Shown here: one piece after another, positions 1 through 8,005 of the stretch
Layout: each line of letters opens with the position of its first letter
Numbering within the stretch: position 1 is the stretch's first letter
Program-made: the position numbers and the translations under genes
Assembly: GCF_000067045.1 (NCBI RefSeq)
Contig: NC_010125.1
Span: forward strand, 1,912,001 to 1,976,000
Direction of reading: 5' to 3'
DNA length: 64,000 nt
DNA from: Gluconacetobacter diazotrophicus PA1 5
GTDB lineage: Bacteria; Pseudomonadota; Alphaproteobacteria; Acetobacterales; Acetobacteraceae
Notes under the pieces: generated by a model
The model's input: the letters and a program-made list of their open reading frames with translations, nothing else
Databases searched by the model: none
Told to the model about the DNA's origin: nothing

Positions 1-84
1 GGATCGTTCCGTCAGGATCGCATCCCATGTCTGCGAGGTCTCGTGCCCGCACCGGCATTTTTCCATAAGGCCTTCGCTTTCCGC

Positions 85-828
85 ATGAACCCGATCGTCG
101 TCATTCCCGCCCGCATGGCCTCTACACGGCTGCCGGGCAAGCCGCTGGCCATGATCGGCAAGCTGCCCATGATCCTGCATGTCCTGGCGCGGGCCCGGGC
201 GGCCGATATCGGGCCCGTCATCGTCGCGGTGGCGGAAACCGAACTGGCGCGCGTTGTCGAGGACGCGGGCGGCACGGCGGTCCTGACCGACCCGGCGCTG
301 CCCTCGGGGTCCGACCGGGTGTGGCAGGCGGTGCGGGCGGCCGATCCGGCCGGGCGGCACGATGTCGTCGTGAACCTGCAGGGCGACCTGCCCGGGGTGG
401 CGCCGCCGACGCTGGCCGCGTCCCTGCTGCCGCTGGCCGATCCCGCGACCGATATCGGCACGCTGGTCTGCCCGGTGGCCGACGCCGGGGAGGCCGCGCG
501 CGATTCGGTGGTGAAGGTCGCCTGCGCCTTTGCCGACGACGATGCGCGAACGGTGGCCCGGGCGCTGTATTTCTCGCGCGCCGCCGTGCCGTGGGGGGCG
601 GGCGCGCTGTGGCACCATGTCGGGATCTATGCCTATCGTCGCGCGGCGCTGGCCCGCTTCGTCAGCCTGCCGGAAGCGGCGCTGGAGCGGCGGGAGAGGC
701 TGGAACAGCTCAGGGCCCTGGAGGCTGGAATGACGATCGGGTGCTGCCGCATCGGAACCGCGCCGTTCGGCGTCGATACCCCCGACGACCTGGACCGCGC
801 GCGCCGTGTCATGGCGGAGGCGGCATGA
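85..828 (+). CDS. kdsB: 3-deoxy-manno-octulosonate cytidylyltransferase (CMP-KDO synthetase)
   Basis: This cytosolic enzyme activates KDO with CTP to CMP-KDO, the donor for the inner core of lipopolysaccharide. The 247-residue protein opens with the family nucleotide-binding signature IPARMASTRLPGKPL (residues 7-21). The metal-binding stretch is seen as NLQGDLPG around residues 97-104, and the C-terminal GVDTPDDL matches the second conserved Asp region. The usual family form is QGDEP, so the Leu after QGD is a small departure. I chose the ATG at 85; an in-frame start at 43 would add 14 residues before the conserved N terminus. The stop overlaps the pheA start by ATGA, so the two are probably cotranscribed. 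kdsA, which makes the substrate precursor, lies near 51 kb. Confidence 0.93.
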   Translation: MNPIVVIPARMASTRLPGKPLAMIGKLPMILHVLARARAADIGPVIVAVAETELARVVEDAGGTAVLTDPALPSGSDRVWQAVRAADPAGRHDVVVNLQGDLPGVAPPTLAASLLPLADPATDIGTLVCPVADAGEAARDSVVKVACAFADDDARTVARALYFSRAAVPWGAGALWHHVGIYAYRRAALARFVSLPEAALERRERLEQLRALEAGMTIGCCRIGTAPFGVDTPDDLDRARRVMAEAA

Positions 829-1688
829 GCGGCGTCATCGCCTTCCAGGGGCGGCCCGGGGCCTATTCCGACCTGGCCTGCCGGCAGGCCTATCCGGGAT
901 GGACCACCCTGCCGTGCGAAACCTTCGCCGGCGCGATCGCCGCCGTCCATGACGGACAGGCCGACCTGGCCATGCTGGCGTGCGAGAACAGCCTGGCGGG
1001 ACGGGTGCCGGATATCCACGCCCTGCTGCCCCAGGCAGGGCTGAACATCATCGGCGAGCATTTCCAGCGGGTCGAGCACTGCCTGATGGGCGTCCCCGGC
1101 AGCACGCTGGCCGGTGCGCGGCGCGTCCATACCCATCCGGTCGCCATGGCCCAGATCCGGGGCATCATCACCGAACTGAACCTGACCCCGGTGGTGGAAT
1201 TCGACACCGCCGGATCGGCCGAACTGATCGCGCAATGGGGCAACCCCGAAGACGTGGCCGTGGCGTCGTCGCTGGCGGCCGAACTGAACGGGCTGGTGGT
1301 CCTGCGCGGCAATGTCGAGGACGCGGCCCACAACACCACCCGCTTCTATGTCGCGTCGCGCACGGCCCTGCGGCCGCCGGCGGGCCGGCCCGGCACGATC
1401 ACCACGGTCCTGTTCCGCGTCCGCAATGTGGCCGGGGCGCTGTACAAGGTGCTGGGCGGCTTCGCGACCAACGGCGTCAACATGACGCGACTGGAAAGCT
1501 ACATGCTGGACGGATCGTTCGCCGCGACGCAGTTCCTGATGGAGGTCGAAGGCCACCCCGACGACGCGCCCTTGCGCGGGGCGCTGGCGGAACTGGCGTT
1601 CTTTTCCGAAACATCGACGATCCTCGGGGTCTATCCCGGATCGCCCTTCCGGGCCGAACACGCCCAGGGGCAGACGGCCGGGCAGTGA
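825..1688 (+). CDS. pheA: prephenate dehydratase
   Basis: Converts prephenate to phenylpyruvate in phenylalanine synthesis. The 287-residue protein is the monofunctional form, with no chorismate mutase domain. The catalytic TRF motif is at residues 172-174 in NTTRFYV, and a C-terminal ACT domain (about 190-270) carries an ESYM version of the phenylalanine-sensing ESRP motif at 224-227. That arrangement predicts feedback inhibition by phenylalanine. The ATG at 825 overlaps the kdsB stop by four bases; longer in-frame extensions upstream lie inside kdsB and are not credible. About 140 bp separate it from dapA, so dapA may have its own promoter. Confidence 0.95.
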   Translation: MSGVIAFQGRPGAYSDLACRQAYPGWTTLPCETFAGAIAAVHDGQADLAMLACENSLAGRVPDIHALLPQAGLNIIGEHFQRVEHCLMGVPGSTLAGARRVHTHPVAMAQIRGIITELNLTPVVEFDTAGSAELIAQWGNPEDVAVASSLAAELNGLVVLRGNVEDAAHNTTRFYVASRTALRPPAGRPGTITTVLFRVRNVAGALYKVLGGFATNGVNMTRLESYMLDGSFAATQFLMEVEGHPDDAPLRGALAELAFFSETSTILGVYPGSPFRAEHAQGQTAGQ

Positions 1689-1830
1689 CCGGCCGGGACG
1701 CCGGGCAGGGCGGGGCGAGGGCGATGGATGGTTGCCTTGCCATGTCGCCCGGCATTAACAGAACAGGCAGGACGGCCATCTGCCGGGAACGGCCCATTTT
1801 TCAGACTGCGAGATTCGAGTGGAAACGACC

Positions 1831-2712
1831 ATGTTCAAGGGTTCGATCACGGCCCTGATTACGCCGATGAACGACGACGGATCGCTGGATTTTTCGGGCT
1901 TCGGTCGCTTTGTCGACTGGCAGGTCACCGAAGGGTCGTCCGGCGTGGTCCCGGTGGGCACGACGGGCGAGAGCCCGACCCTGACCCACGAGGAACATGC
2001 CCGCATCGTCGAATACACCGTCCAGGTCGTGGCGGGCCGGATCCCGGTCATCGCGGGCGCCGGATCGAACAGCACGGCCGAGGCCGTCGGCATGGCGCGG
2101 CATGCGAAGAGCGTGGGCGCGGACGGCGTGCTGGTCGTGGCGCCGTACTACAACAAGCCGACGCAGGAAGGGCTGTATCGCCATTTCATGACGGTGGCCG
2201 ACGCCACGGACCTGCCGCTGATCATCTACAACATTCCCGGACGGTCGGTCGTCGATATCTCGGTCGAGACCATGGCCCGCATGGCGCAGCATGCGCGCAT
2301 CGTGGGCGTCAAGGACGCGACGGCCAACCTGTTGCGCCCGCTGCAGGTGCGCCGCGCGATCCGCCACAAGCCGTTCACCCAGTTGTCGGGCGAGGACGGG
2401 ACCGTGGTGTCGTTCCTGGCCGCCGGAGGGGAAGGGTGCATCAGCGTCACCTCGAACATCGCACCGCGCCTGTGCGCGGAACTGCATCGCGCCTGGCAGG
2501 ACGGGCGGGTGGCCGACGCCATGGCCATCCAGGACCGGCTGTCGGCGGTGCATGATGCCCTGTTCTGCGAGAGCAATCCGGGCCCGGTGAAATACGCCGC
2601 CAGCCTGCTGGGCCTGGCCGGCGAGACCTGCCGCCTGCCGCTGGCCCCGCTGGCCGAGGACTCCCGCATGCGGGTGCGTGAGGCGCTGACCGGCGCGGGG
2701 CTGTTGAACTAG
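1831..2712 (+). CDS. dapA: 4-hydroxy-tetrahydrodipicolinate synthase
   Basis: Condenses pyruvate with aspartate semialdehyde, the committed step to diaminopimelate and lysine. The 293-residue (beta/alpha)8 protein shows GTTGES at 43-48, YNIPGR at 133-138 and the Schiff-base lysine K161 in VGVKDAT, all diagnostic of the family. A GTG at 1819 is a possible alternative start, but ATG at 1831 has a purine-rich GGAAA about 6 bases upstream and gives the standard N terminus MFKGSITAL. smpB follows after 4 bp, so the pair is probably one transcript. lysC, which starts the same pathway, is near 32 kb. Confidence 0.96.
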   Translation: MFKGSITALITPMNDDGSLDFSGFGRFVDWQVTEGSSGVVPVGTTGESPTLTHEEHARIVEYTVQVVAGRIPVIAGAGSNSTAEAVGMARHAKSVGADGVLVVAPYYNKPTQEGLYRHFMTVADATDLPLIIYNIPGRSVVDISVETMARMAQHARIVGVKDATANLLRPLQVRRAIRHKPFTQLSGEDGTVVSFLAAGGEGCISVTSNIAPRLCAELHRAWQDGRVADAMAIQDRLSAVHDALFCESNPGPVKYAASLLGLAGETCRLPLAPLAEDSRMRVREALTGAGLLN

Positions 2713-2716
2713 CATC

Positions 2717-3205
2717 ATGGCGGAAAAGAAAAAGAGCGGCATGATTTCGACCGGGATCGCGGCGCAGAACCGCAAGGGCCGCTTCAACTACACGATCCTG
2801 GAAACGCTGGAAGCCGGGATGGTGCTGAAGGGCCCCGAGGTCAAGAGCCTGCGCCTGGGCCGCGCCACGATCAACGAGGCCTATGCCGGCGACCGGGACG
2901 GCGAGATCTGGCTGTTCAACAGCTATATCCCCGAGTACCAGGGCGGTGTGCTGTCGCGGTTCGAAACCCGCGCGCCCCGCAAATTGCTGCTGCACCGCAA
3001 GCAGGTGGACAAGCTGCTGGGCGCCGTCGCGCGCGATGGCGTGACCCTGGTGCCGCTGGATATCCATTTCAACGCCCGTGGGGTTGCCAAGGTGACGCTG
3101 GGTATCGGCGAGGGGCGCAAGAAGGCGGACAAGCGCCAGGCCATTGCCGACCGCGACTGGCAGCGGGACAAGGCGCGGCTGCTGCGCAACAAGGGCAGGG
3201 AATAG
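2717..3205 (+). CDS. smpB: SsrA-binding protein
   Basis: Binds tmRNA and delivers it to stalled ribosomes for trans-translation. The 162-residue length is normal. The N-terminal half has the OB-fold signature with EVKSLR at 41-46, and the basic, helical C-terminal tail (KKADKRQ through RLLRNKGRE) is the part that occupies the decoding centre in the family. It starts 4 bp after dapA, an order seen repeatedly in alphaproteobacteria. A strong hairpin immediately downstream separates it from the convergent cold-shock gene. Confidence 0.96.
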   Translation: MAEKKKSGMISTGIAAQNRKGRFNYTILETLEAGMVLKGPEVKSLRLGRATINEAYAGDRDGEIWLFNSYIPEYQGGVLSRFETRAPRKLLLHRKQVDKLLGAVARDGVTLVPLDIHFNARGVAKVTLGIGEGRKKADKRQAIADRDWQRDKARLLRNKGRE

Positions 3206-3216
3206 CCGCAAACGAA

Positions 3217-3242
3217 ACAGGGCCGCCCGAAGGCGGCCCTGT
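3217..3242. terminator. hairpin terminator between smpB and the cold-shock gene
   Basis: An 11-bp perfect stem (3217-3227 with 3232-3242) closes a four-base loop. Read on the minus strand the loop is TTCG closed by C-G, the extra-stable tetraloop class, and the stem is followed by TTTCGTTT. It therefore best serves the minus-strand cold-shock gene, although the same hairpin lies just after smpB on the plus strand. Confidence 0.85.
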
Positions 3243-3269
3243 CTGGTGTTCCGGTGGGAAACCGGGAGG

Positions 3270-3950
3270 TCAGTCGACGCTGATCGACGCGGCCTCGGGA
3301 CCCTTCTGGCCCTGGACGACCTGCACGTTCGCCGTCTGGCCTTCGGTCAGGCCGGTCAGGCCCGAACGCTCCAGCGCCGAGGCGTGGACGAAGATGTCCT
3401 TGCCGCCGGATTCCGGCGTGATGAAGCCGAAGCCCTTCGTGGCGTTGTACCACTTGACCACGCCGCGCATTTCCTGCGCCTGCGACAGGTCGGGGGCCGG
3501 GCGGGACGGACGGCCGCCAAAGCCGCCGGCGGCGGCACGCGGGGCGCCGAAGCCGCGCGGACGTTCCGGCTGCGCGGTGCTGTCGTCCACCGAGACCACG
3601 GACGCGACCTGACGGCCCTTGGGGCCCTGGCCGATGCGGACGACCAGCGTCGTTCCGGGCGAGACGGAATCATGTCCGCTGGTCGCCAGCGCGTTGGCGT
3701 GGAGGAAGACGTCTCCCGAGCCATCGGACAGCTCGACGAAGCCGAAGCCTTTCTCGCTGTTGAACCACTTGACGGCGGCACTGATTTCCGGGCCCGAGGC
3801 GATGACCTGGGACGGAGCGCCACCGCCCATCGGCCGGCGCGGGGCACCGCCGCCGCTGCGGTCACCAAACGAGGGCGACGACATGAAATCGTCGTCAAAT
3901 CCGCCGCGGCGCGGGGAACGGGGGCTGCGGTCGGTCCTGTTACTTCTCAA
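3270..3950 (-). CDS. cold-shock protein with two cold-shock domains
   Basis: Probable RNA-binding chaperone. Two cold-shock OB-fold domains are visible in 226 residues. Domain 1 (about 57-121) has KWFNSEKGFGFV at 61-72 and VFLHA at 81-85; domain 2 (about 161-226) has KWYNATKGFGFI at 166-177 and IFVHA at 186-190. These are the RNP1 and RNP2 motifs. A flexible Gly/Pro/Arg linker joins the domains, and the N-terminal 45 residues are Arg-, Ser- and Gly-rich. The frame is closed by a TAG just upstream and its first usable start is TTG at 3950; an ATG at 3884 would remove 22 residues of the basic N terminus. The start is therefore uncertain. Two-domain forms are common in alphaproteobacteria. Its own promoter should lie in the 400-bp gap upstream. 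Confidence 0.9.
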   Translation of the reverse strand: MRSNRTDRSPRSPRRGGFDDDFMSSPSFGDRSGGGAPRRPMGGGAPSQVIASGPEISAAVKWFNSEKGFGFVELSDGSGDVFLHANALATSGHDSVSPGTTLVVRIGQGPKGRQVASVVSVDDSTAQPERPRGFGAPRAAAGGFGGRPSRPAPDLSQAQEMRGVVKWYNATKGFGFITPESGGKDIFVHASALERSGLTGLTEGQTANVQVVQGQKGPEAASISVD

Positions 3951-4347
3951 CGGTCGTAATCCCGAGGTCTAGTTGGCGGGTCCTGTCCCAGGAGCCACCG
4001 GATGAAGAAATCTTGCTGGATCAAGGAATTACAAAGCCGTAATCCAACCGTTTTCACGGATGGCGCGGACAGCGTCCTTTCCCCGCACGGACCCTAGCAC
4101 GTATGCGCCGGTGTCCGATACAGATAAGCATATCCGCGGCCGGGGGTTCCATCGTCATTTCACGTAAATGACCGTTCGTGATCATGAGAATTTTTCCGGA
4201 TCGGCCATCACGAATTTTCCGGTGGGCTTTCGTGGATCGGACGAACGATCTACACAGTTCAAAAGAGGCCGTTATGTCGTGATGCCGCTTCGTGAAATCC
4301 GGGTATGGATTTCGAAGGGGCAGGGGCAGCAGGTGGAAGGGAAGCTG
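3951..4347. other. intergenic region between divergent genes
   Basis: No gene is supported in these 397 bases. The section near 4001-4060 is clearly richer in A and T than its surroundings and would hold the promoter and 5' leader of the minus-strand cold-shock gene. An open frame from ATG 4168 runs in phase into the next gene, but its predicted residues are charged and unlike a signal peptide, so I treat it as untranslated leader. I found no convincing sigma-70 boxes. Confidence 0.5.
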
Positions 4348-5382
4348 ATGAGCCAGGCGAAGACGTGGAAGAGGACCGGCTGGATGGTGCGGGCCGGGAC
4401 GCTGGCCGGGATCGGCAGCCTGGCGATGGCAGCCCAGCCAGCCCGCGCGACGCCGCTGCAGGACCCGTACGGCACCTGGACCGTCCAGGGTGAAAACGAC
4501 GCCGTCAGCACGCTCAACGGCACGTCGGACCAGTATTACACCAGCGGCCTGCGCGTGAACTGGACATCGGGCACCGACAACCAGCCCGCGCCGATCGAGA
4601 CGATCAACCACGCGATCATGGGCAAGGGCGTGACCCGCATCAGCCTGGGCGTGCAGCAGTTGATCTTCACCCCGCACGATACCCAGCTCGCGACACCGTC
4701 GCCCAGCGACCGCCCCTATGCCGGCCTGCTGCTGGGCACCGTGAACCTGATCAACGACACGGACCTGTCGCGGTCTGTCTTCGGAATCCAGTTCGGCGTC
4801 ATGGGGCCCGACGCCATGGGGCGGCAGTTGCAGAACGGATTCCACAGCGCGATCGGGGATACGTCCAACCTGGGCTGGAAACACCAGTTGGCGAACCAGC
4901 CGGTGTTCCAGGTGCAGGGCGGCCGGACATGGCGGCTTCCGATGGCCAATATATATGGCGTCGAGATGGACATGATGCCCGCGACCTCGGCCGCGATCGG
5001 CGATTACCGGATCTATGGCACGGTGGCCGACACGTTCCGCATCGGGCAGGGGCTGCGCAGCGATTTCGGCATTCCGACCATCGGGCCGGGCACCGACGGC
5101 ACCGATGCCTACCGGCTGACCCGCCCGGTCGCCTGGTACGTCTTCGGCAACGTCACGGGATCGGCGGTCGCCTATGACGCGACGCTGCAGGGCAACACGC
5201 TGCGCAGCGGCTCGCCGCATGTTCCGATGAACTGGGATGTCGGCGAAATCCACGCCGGCGTCGCCATCATGTGGCACGGCATGCGCCTGTCCTACAGCCA
5301 GGTCTGGCAGACGCAGGAATTCCGTGGCGCGCGCAGCGGCCTGTTCAATTACGGATCGCTGGCCCTGTCCGGGAAATTCTAA
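4348..5382 (+). CDS. LpxR-like outer-membrane lipid A deacylase (DUF2219 family)
   Basis: Members of this family are outer-membrane beta-barrels; LpxR of Salmonella removes the 3'-acyloxyacyl chain of lipid A. The 344-residue protein starts with a signal peptide (basic 1-16, hydrophobic 17-29, cleavage near ATA at 33-36). The family motifs follow: GEND at 48-51, with the Asn-Asp pair that is catalytic or calcium-binding in LpxR, then SDQYYTSGL at 60-68 and DRPYAG at 121-126. The C terminus ends in aromatic LSGKF, as expected for a barrel. I chose ATG 4348 because it has GGAAGGGA just upstream and directly precedes the signal peptide. It is convergent with recG, only 5 bp away. Enzymatic activity is inferred from the family. 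Confidence 0.8.
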   Translation: MSQAKTWKRTGWMVRAGTLAGIGSLAMAAQPARATPLQDPYGTWTVQGENDAVSTLNGTSDQYYTSGLRVNWTSGTDNQPAPIETINHAIMGKGVTRISLGVQQLIFTPHDTQLATPSPSDRPYAGLLLGTVNLINDTDLSRSVFGIQFGVMGPDAMGRQLQNGFHSAIGDTSNLGWKHQLANQPVFQVQGGRTWRLPMANIYGVEMDMMPATSAAIGDYRIYGTVADTFRIGQGLRSDFGIPTIGPGTDGTDAYRLTRPVAWYVFGNVTGSAVAYDATLQGNTLRSGSPHVPMNWDVGEIHAGVAIMWHGMRLSYSQVWQTQEFRGARSGLFNYGSLALSGKF

Positions 5383-5387
5383 GCCTA

Positions 5388-7565
5388 CTACCCCGAGCGC
5401 AGGATTCGGGCGGCATCGTGCCGGTCGAACAGTTCCAGCAACTGGGCGATCGCGTTGCGGCGCGATTCGCTGGCGCCCCCTTCGGCGACCCGCTGCGCGT
5501 CCTGGGCCGCGATCGTCAGCAACAGGTCCAGCCGCGCACCGGTCGCAAGCCGCAGGTCCGGCAGTCCGGACTGGCGGCGGCCGGTGACGTCGCCGCCGCC
5601 GCGCAGGCGGAAATCCTCGTCCGCGATCAGGAACCCGTCCTCGGTATCGCGCAGCAGGGCCAGCCGGCGCCGGGCCGTGCTGCCCAGCGCGTCGTCATGC
5701 AGCAGCAGGCAGAACGATTCGTCGCGGCCGCGTCCCACGCGCCCGCGCAACTGGTGCAGTTGCGCCAGGCCGAACCGTTCGGCGTGTTCGATGACCATGA
5801 TGGTGGCGGCGGGGATGTCCACGCCGACCTCGATCACCGTCGTCGCGACCAGGATCTTCGTCCGCCCCGCCGCGAAATCCGCGATCGCGGCCTCGCGCAC
5901 CGCGATGTCCTGCTGGCCGTGCGCCAGGCCCACGATCGGCCCGAAGCGCTCGGTCAGTGCGGCGAAGCGCGCCTCCGCCGCCGCCAGGTCCATCGCCTCG
6001 CTTTCCGTGACCAGCGGGCAGACCCAGAAGACCAGGGCGCCGCGTGCGATCGCGCGCCCGATTCCGTCCAGCACATCGCCCAATGACGCCATGGCGTGCA
6101 GGGACGTCCGTACGGGCAGGCGTCCGGCCGGTTTTTCGTTCAGGCGGCTGACCTGCATCTCGCCCCACTGGGTCAGCAGCAGCGTGCGCGGAATGGGGGT
6201 AGCGGTCATGACCAGGATATCGGCCCGGTCGCCCTTCTCACCCAGCAGCAGGCGCTGCTCGACCCCGAACCGGTGCTGTTCGTCGATCACCGCCAGGGCC
6301 AAATCGTCGAACACGACCTTGTCCTGGAACAGCGCGTGCGTGCCCACGACCAGCGGCGCGCGGCCGGATGCGATGTCTTCCAGCACGGTCCTGCGCGCGC
6401 GTCCCTTGACGCTGCCGCTGAGGAACGCCACCGGCACCGGCGCCAGCTTCTGGAACGTGGCCAGGTGCTGGCGGGCCAGGATTTCCGTGGGGGCCATCAG
6501 CACCGCCTGGTGTCCGGCCTCGGCCGCCGCCAGCATGGCCAGCATCGCCACCAGCGTCTTGCCCGCCCCGACATCGCCCTGCAGCAGGCGCATCATCGGA
6601 TATGACGCGGCGAGGTCCGAATCGATTTCGCGCACCGCGCGGTGCTGGGCCCCGGTCGGGGTATAGCCGAACCGGGCCAGCGCCTCGGCGCGCAGGGTGC
6701 CCGTGCCGACGATGGACCGGCCGGGGCGGTTGCGGTTGCGGCGCCGTGCCTCGGACATCGCGACCTGTTCGGCCAGCAGTTCGTCGCAGGCCAGCCGCTG
6801 GCGCGCGCGCTCGCCGGCGGCCTGCCAGGCATCGCCGCGCAGCAGGTCGGGGAAGGCCTCGGGGCAGTGCAGTTGACGCAGCGCGGTCTCGAAATCCGGC
6901 CAGTGTCGGCGGGCCACCAGCACGGAATCCAGCCATTCCGGCAACGGGGGAAAGCGAAGGAACGCCTGGTGCAGCGCCGCGCGCACGTGGCGGGGAAAAA
7001 GGCCGGCCGTCAGCGGCCAGACCGGCTCCAGCGCCGGAATGCGGTCGATGTCGCCGCCCGGCACGATATGGTCGGGGTGGGCCATCTGCAGCCGGTCGCC
7101 GAACGCATCCAGCGTGCCCGATACCGGGACGGTCGCTCCCACCCGCATCTGCCGGGCCTGCGTGGGGGATAAGAACACCAGTTCTCCCACCCCGGTGCGC
7201 CGGGCCTCCAACGGGGAAAAGAACACGCGCGTTCCCCGGGCGGGCGCGTCGAACCGCCGCACCCGGACCTGCATCGTGGTTCCCCGCCCGGGGACGGCGT
7301 TGCGCAGGCTGGGGCGATAGCGGTGATCGACCACCGATTCCGGGCGTCGCGACAGCTGGGGCGATAACCCGCGATCGACCACCGATTCCGGCAGATGGAA
7401 CAGCAGGTCGATGACCCGCTGGCCCCGCACGGCCCGCGCCAGCAGCTTGGCCAGGGCAGGGCCGACCCCGGGCAGGCTGCCCAGCGGGGCCAGCAGCGGA
7501 CCGAGATTGTCGTCCCTTTCGTCCTGAAGGATGATGCCAGACACGTGGTGTTCGACCGCTTTCAC
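5388..7565 (-). CDS. recG: ATP-dependent DNA helicase RecG
   Basis: Remodels stalled replication forks and branch-migrates Holliday junctions. The 725-residue protein has the wedge/OB domain in the N-terminal part and superfamily-2 helicase motifs: Walker A GDVGAGKT at 330-337, the DEQH box in VIDEQHRFGV, TATPIPRT, and QLRGRVGRG near the C terminus. The start is GTG at 7565; no better ATG is available near it. Residues 59-74 and 75-90 both begin PESVVD, reflecting an internal duplication at 7325-7391 that looks like an extra 16 residues ahead of the OB domain. The frame stays open, so the protein is probably made. It is divergent from sdhE-mfd, which puts three genes for genome maintenance and flavoprotein assembly side by side. 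Confidence 0.95.
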   Translation of the reverse strand: MKAVEHHVSGIILQDERDDNLGPLLAPLGSLPGVGPALAKLLARAVRGQRVIDLLFHLPESVVDRGLSPQLSRRPESVVDHRYRPSLRNAVPGRGTTMQVRVRRFDAPARGTRVFFSPLEARRTGVGELVFLSPTQARQMRVGATVPVSGTLDAFGDRLQMAHPDHIVPGGDIDRIPALEPVWPLTAGLFPRHVRAALHQAFLRFPPLPEWLDSVLVARRHWPDFETALRQLHCPEAFPDLLRGDAWQAAGERARQRLACDELLAEQVAMSEARRRNRNRPGRSIVGTGTLRAEALARFGYTPTGAQHRAVREIDSDLAASYPMMRLLQGDVGAGKTLVAMLAMLAAAEAGHQAVLMAPTEILARQHLATFQKLAPVPVAFLSGSVKGRARRTVLEDIASGRAPLVVGTHALFQDKVVFDDLALAVIDEQHRFGVEQRLLLGEKGDRADILVMTATPIPRTLLLTQWGEMQVSRLNEKPAGRLPVRTSLHAMASLGDVLDGIGRAIARGALVFWVCPLVTESEAMDLAAAEARFAALTERFGPIVGLAHGQQDIAVREAAIADFAAGRTKILVATTVIEVGVDIPAATIMVIEHAERFGLAQLHQLRGRVGRGRDESFCLLLHDDALGSTARRRLALLRDTEDGFLIADEDFRLRGGGDVTGRRQSGLPDLRLATGARLDLLLTIAAQDAQRVAEGGASESRRNAIAQLLELFDRHDAARILRSG
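7325..7391. repeat. 48-bp-spaced direct repeat inside recG
   Basis: The same 19 bases occur at 7325-7343 and 7373-7391, and a second short match (GCTGGGGCGATA) precedes each copy, with a one-base difference in offset. In the protein this gives two consecutive 16-residue units, both starting PESVVD. The second unit best matches what other RecG proteins have at this place, so the first looks like the added copy. Confidence 0.8.
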
Positions 7566-7693
7566 TTCCCGATTTCGTGTCCTGGGGCGGCCCTTCGGTC
7601 GTTGCGTCGATGGGCGGGCTGACAGGAACCTGATGGAGGGCTATAGGACAGCGACGCGAAGGAACAAAACGAAACCATATCAGGGCAGGTACC

Positions 7694-8005
7694 ATGTCCA
7701 TCGACAGTCCCGACCTTACGAACCTCGATCCGCGCCGTCGCCGGCTCTATTTCCGGGCCACGCATCGCGGCACGCATGAAACCGACATCCTGATCGGCGG
7801 CTTCGTCGCCCCGCGCCTTGCCGGCCTGACGGACGCCGAGATGGACGCGCTGGAAGAGGTGATGGAACTGCCCGACGCCGACCTGGCCGACTGGCTGAGC
7901 GGCCGCAAGCCGGTGCCCGCCGAAGTCGACGGGCCGATGATGCGCGCCATCATGGCCGACGCCAACGACCCCGCCCGGCAGGCCGCGATCCGGGGAGAAC
8001 GATGA
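7694..8005 (+). CDS. sdhE: FAD assembly factor SdhE
   Basis: Small cytosolic protein that promotes covalent attachment of FAD to succinate dehydrogenase and related flavoproteins. The 103 residues contain the family signature RGTHE (RGxxE, residues 25-29) followed by a short helical bundle ending in DWLSGRKPVP. Acetic acid bacteria depend heavily on membrane flavoprotein dehydrogenases, so a flavinylation helper fits. Its stop overlaps the mfd start by ATGA, and an sdhE-mfd pair next to recG is a familiar alphaproteobacterial order. The intergenic space to recG (128 bp) must hold both promoters. Confidence 0.92.
   Translation: MSIDSPDLTNLDPRRRRLYFRATHRGTHETDILIGGFVAPRLAGLTDAEMDALEEVMELPDADLADWLSGRKPVPAEVDGPMMRAIMADANDPARQAAIRGER

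Noticed and set aside
1-68. Possible C-terminal tail of an upstream gene ending at TAA 66-68
   Set aside because: Only about 21 codons are in the window and they match nothing I recognise, so the reading cannot be supported.
4168-4347. N-terminal extension of the LpxR-like protein from ATG 4168
   Set aside because: The extension would put about 60 charged residues ahead of a signal peptide, and ATG 4348 has a good ribosome-binding site.
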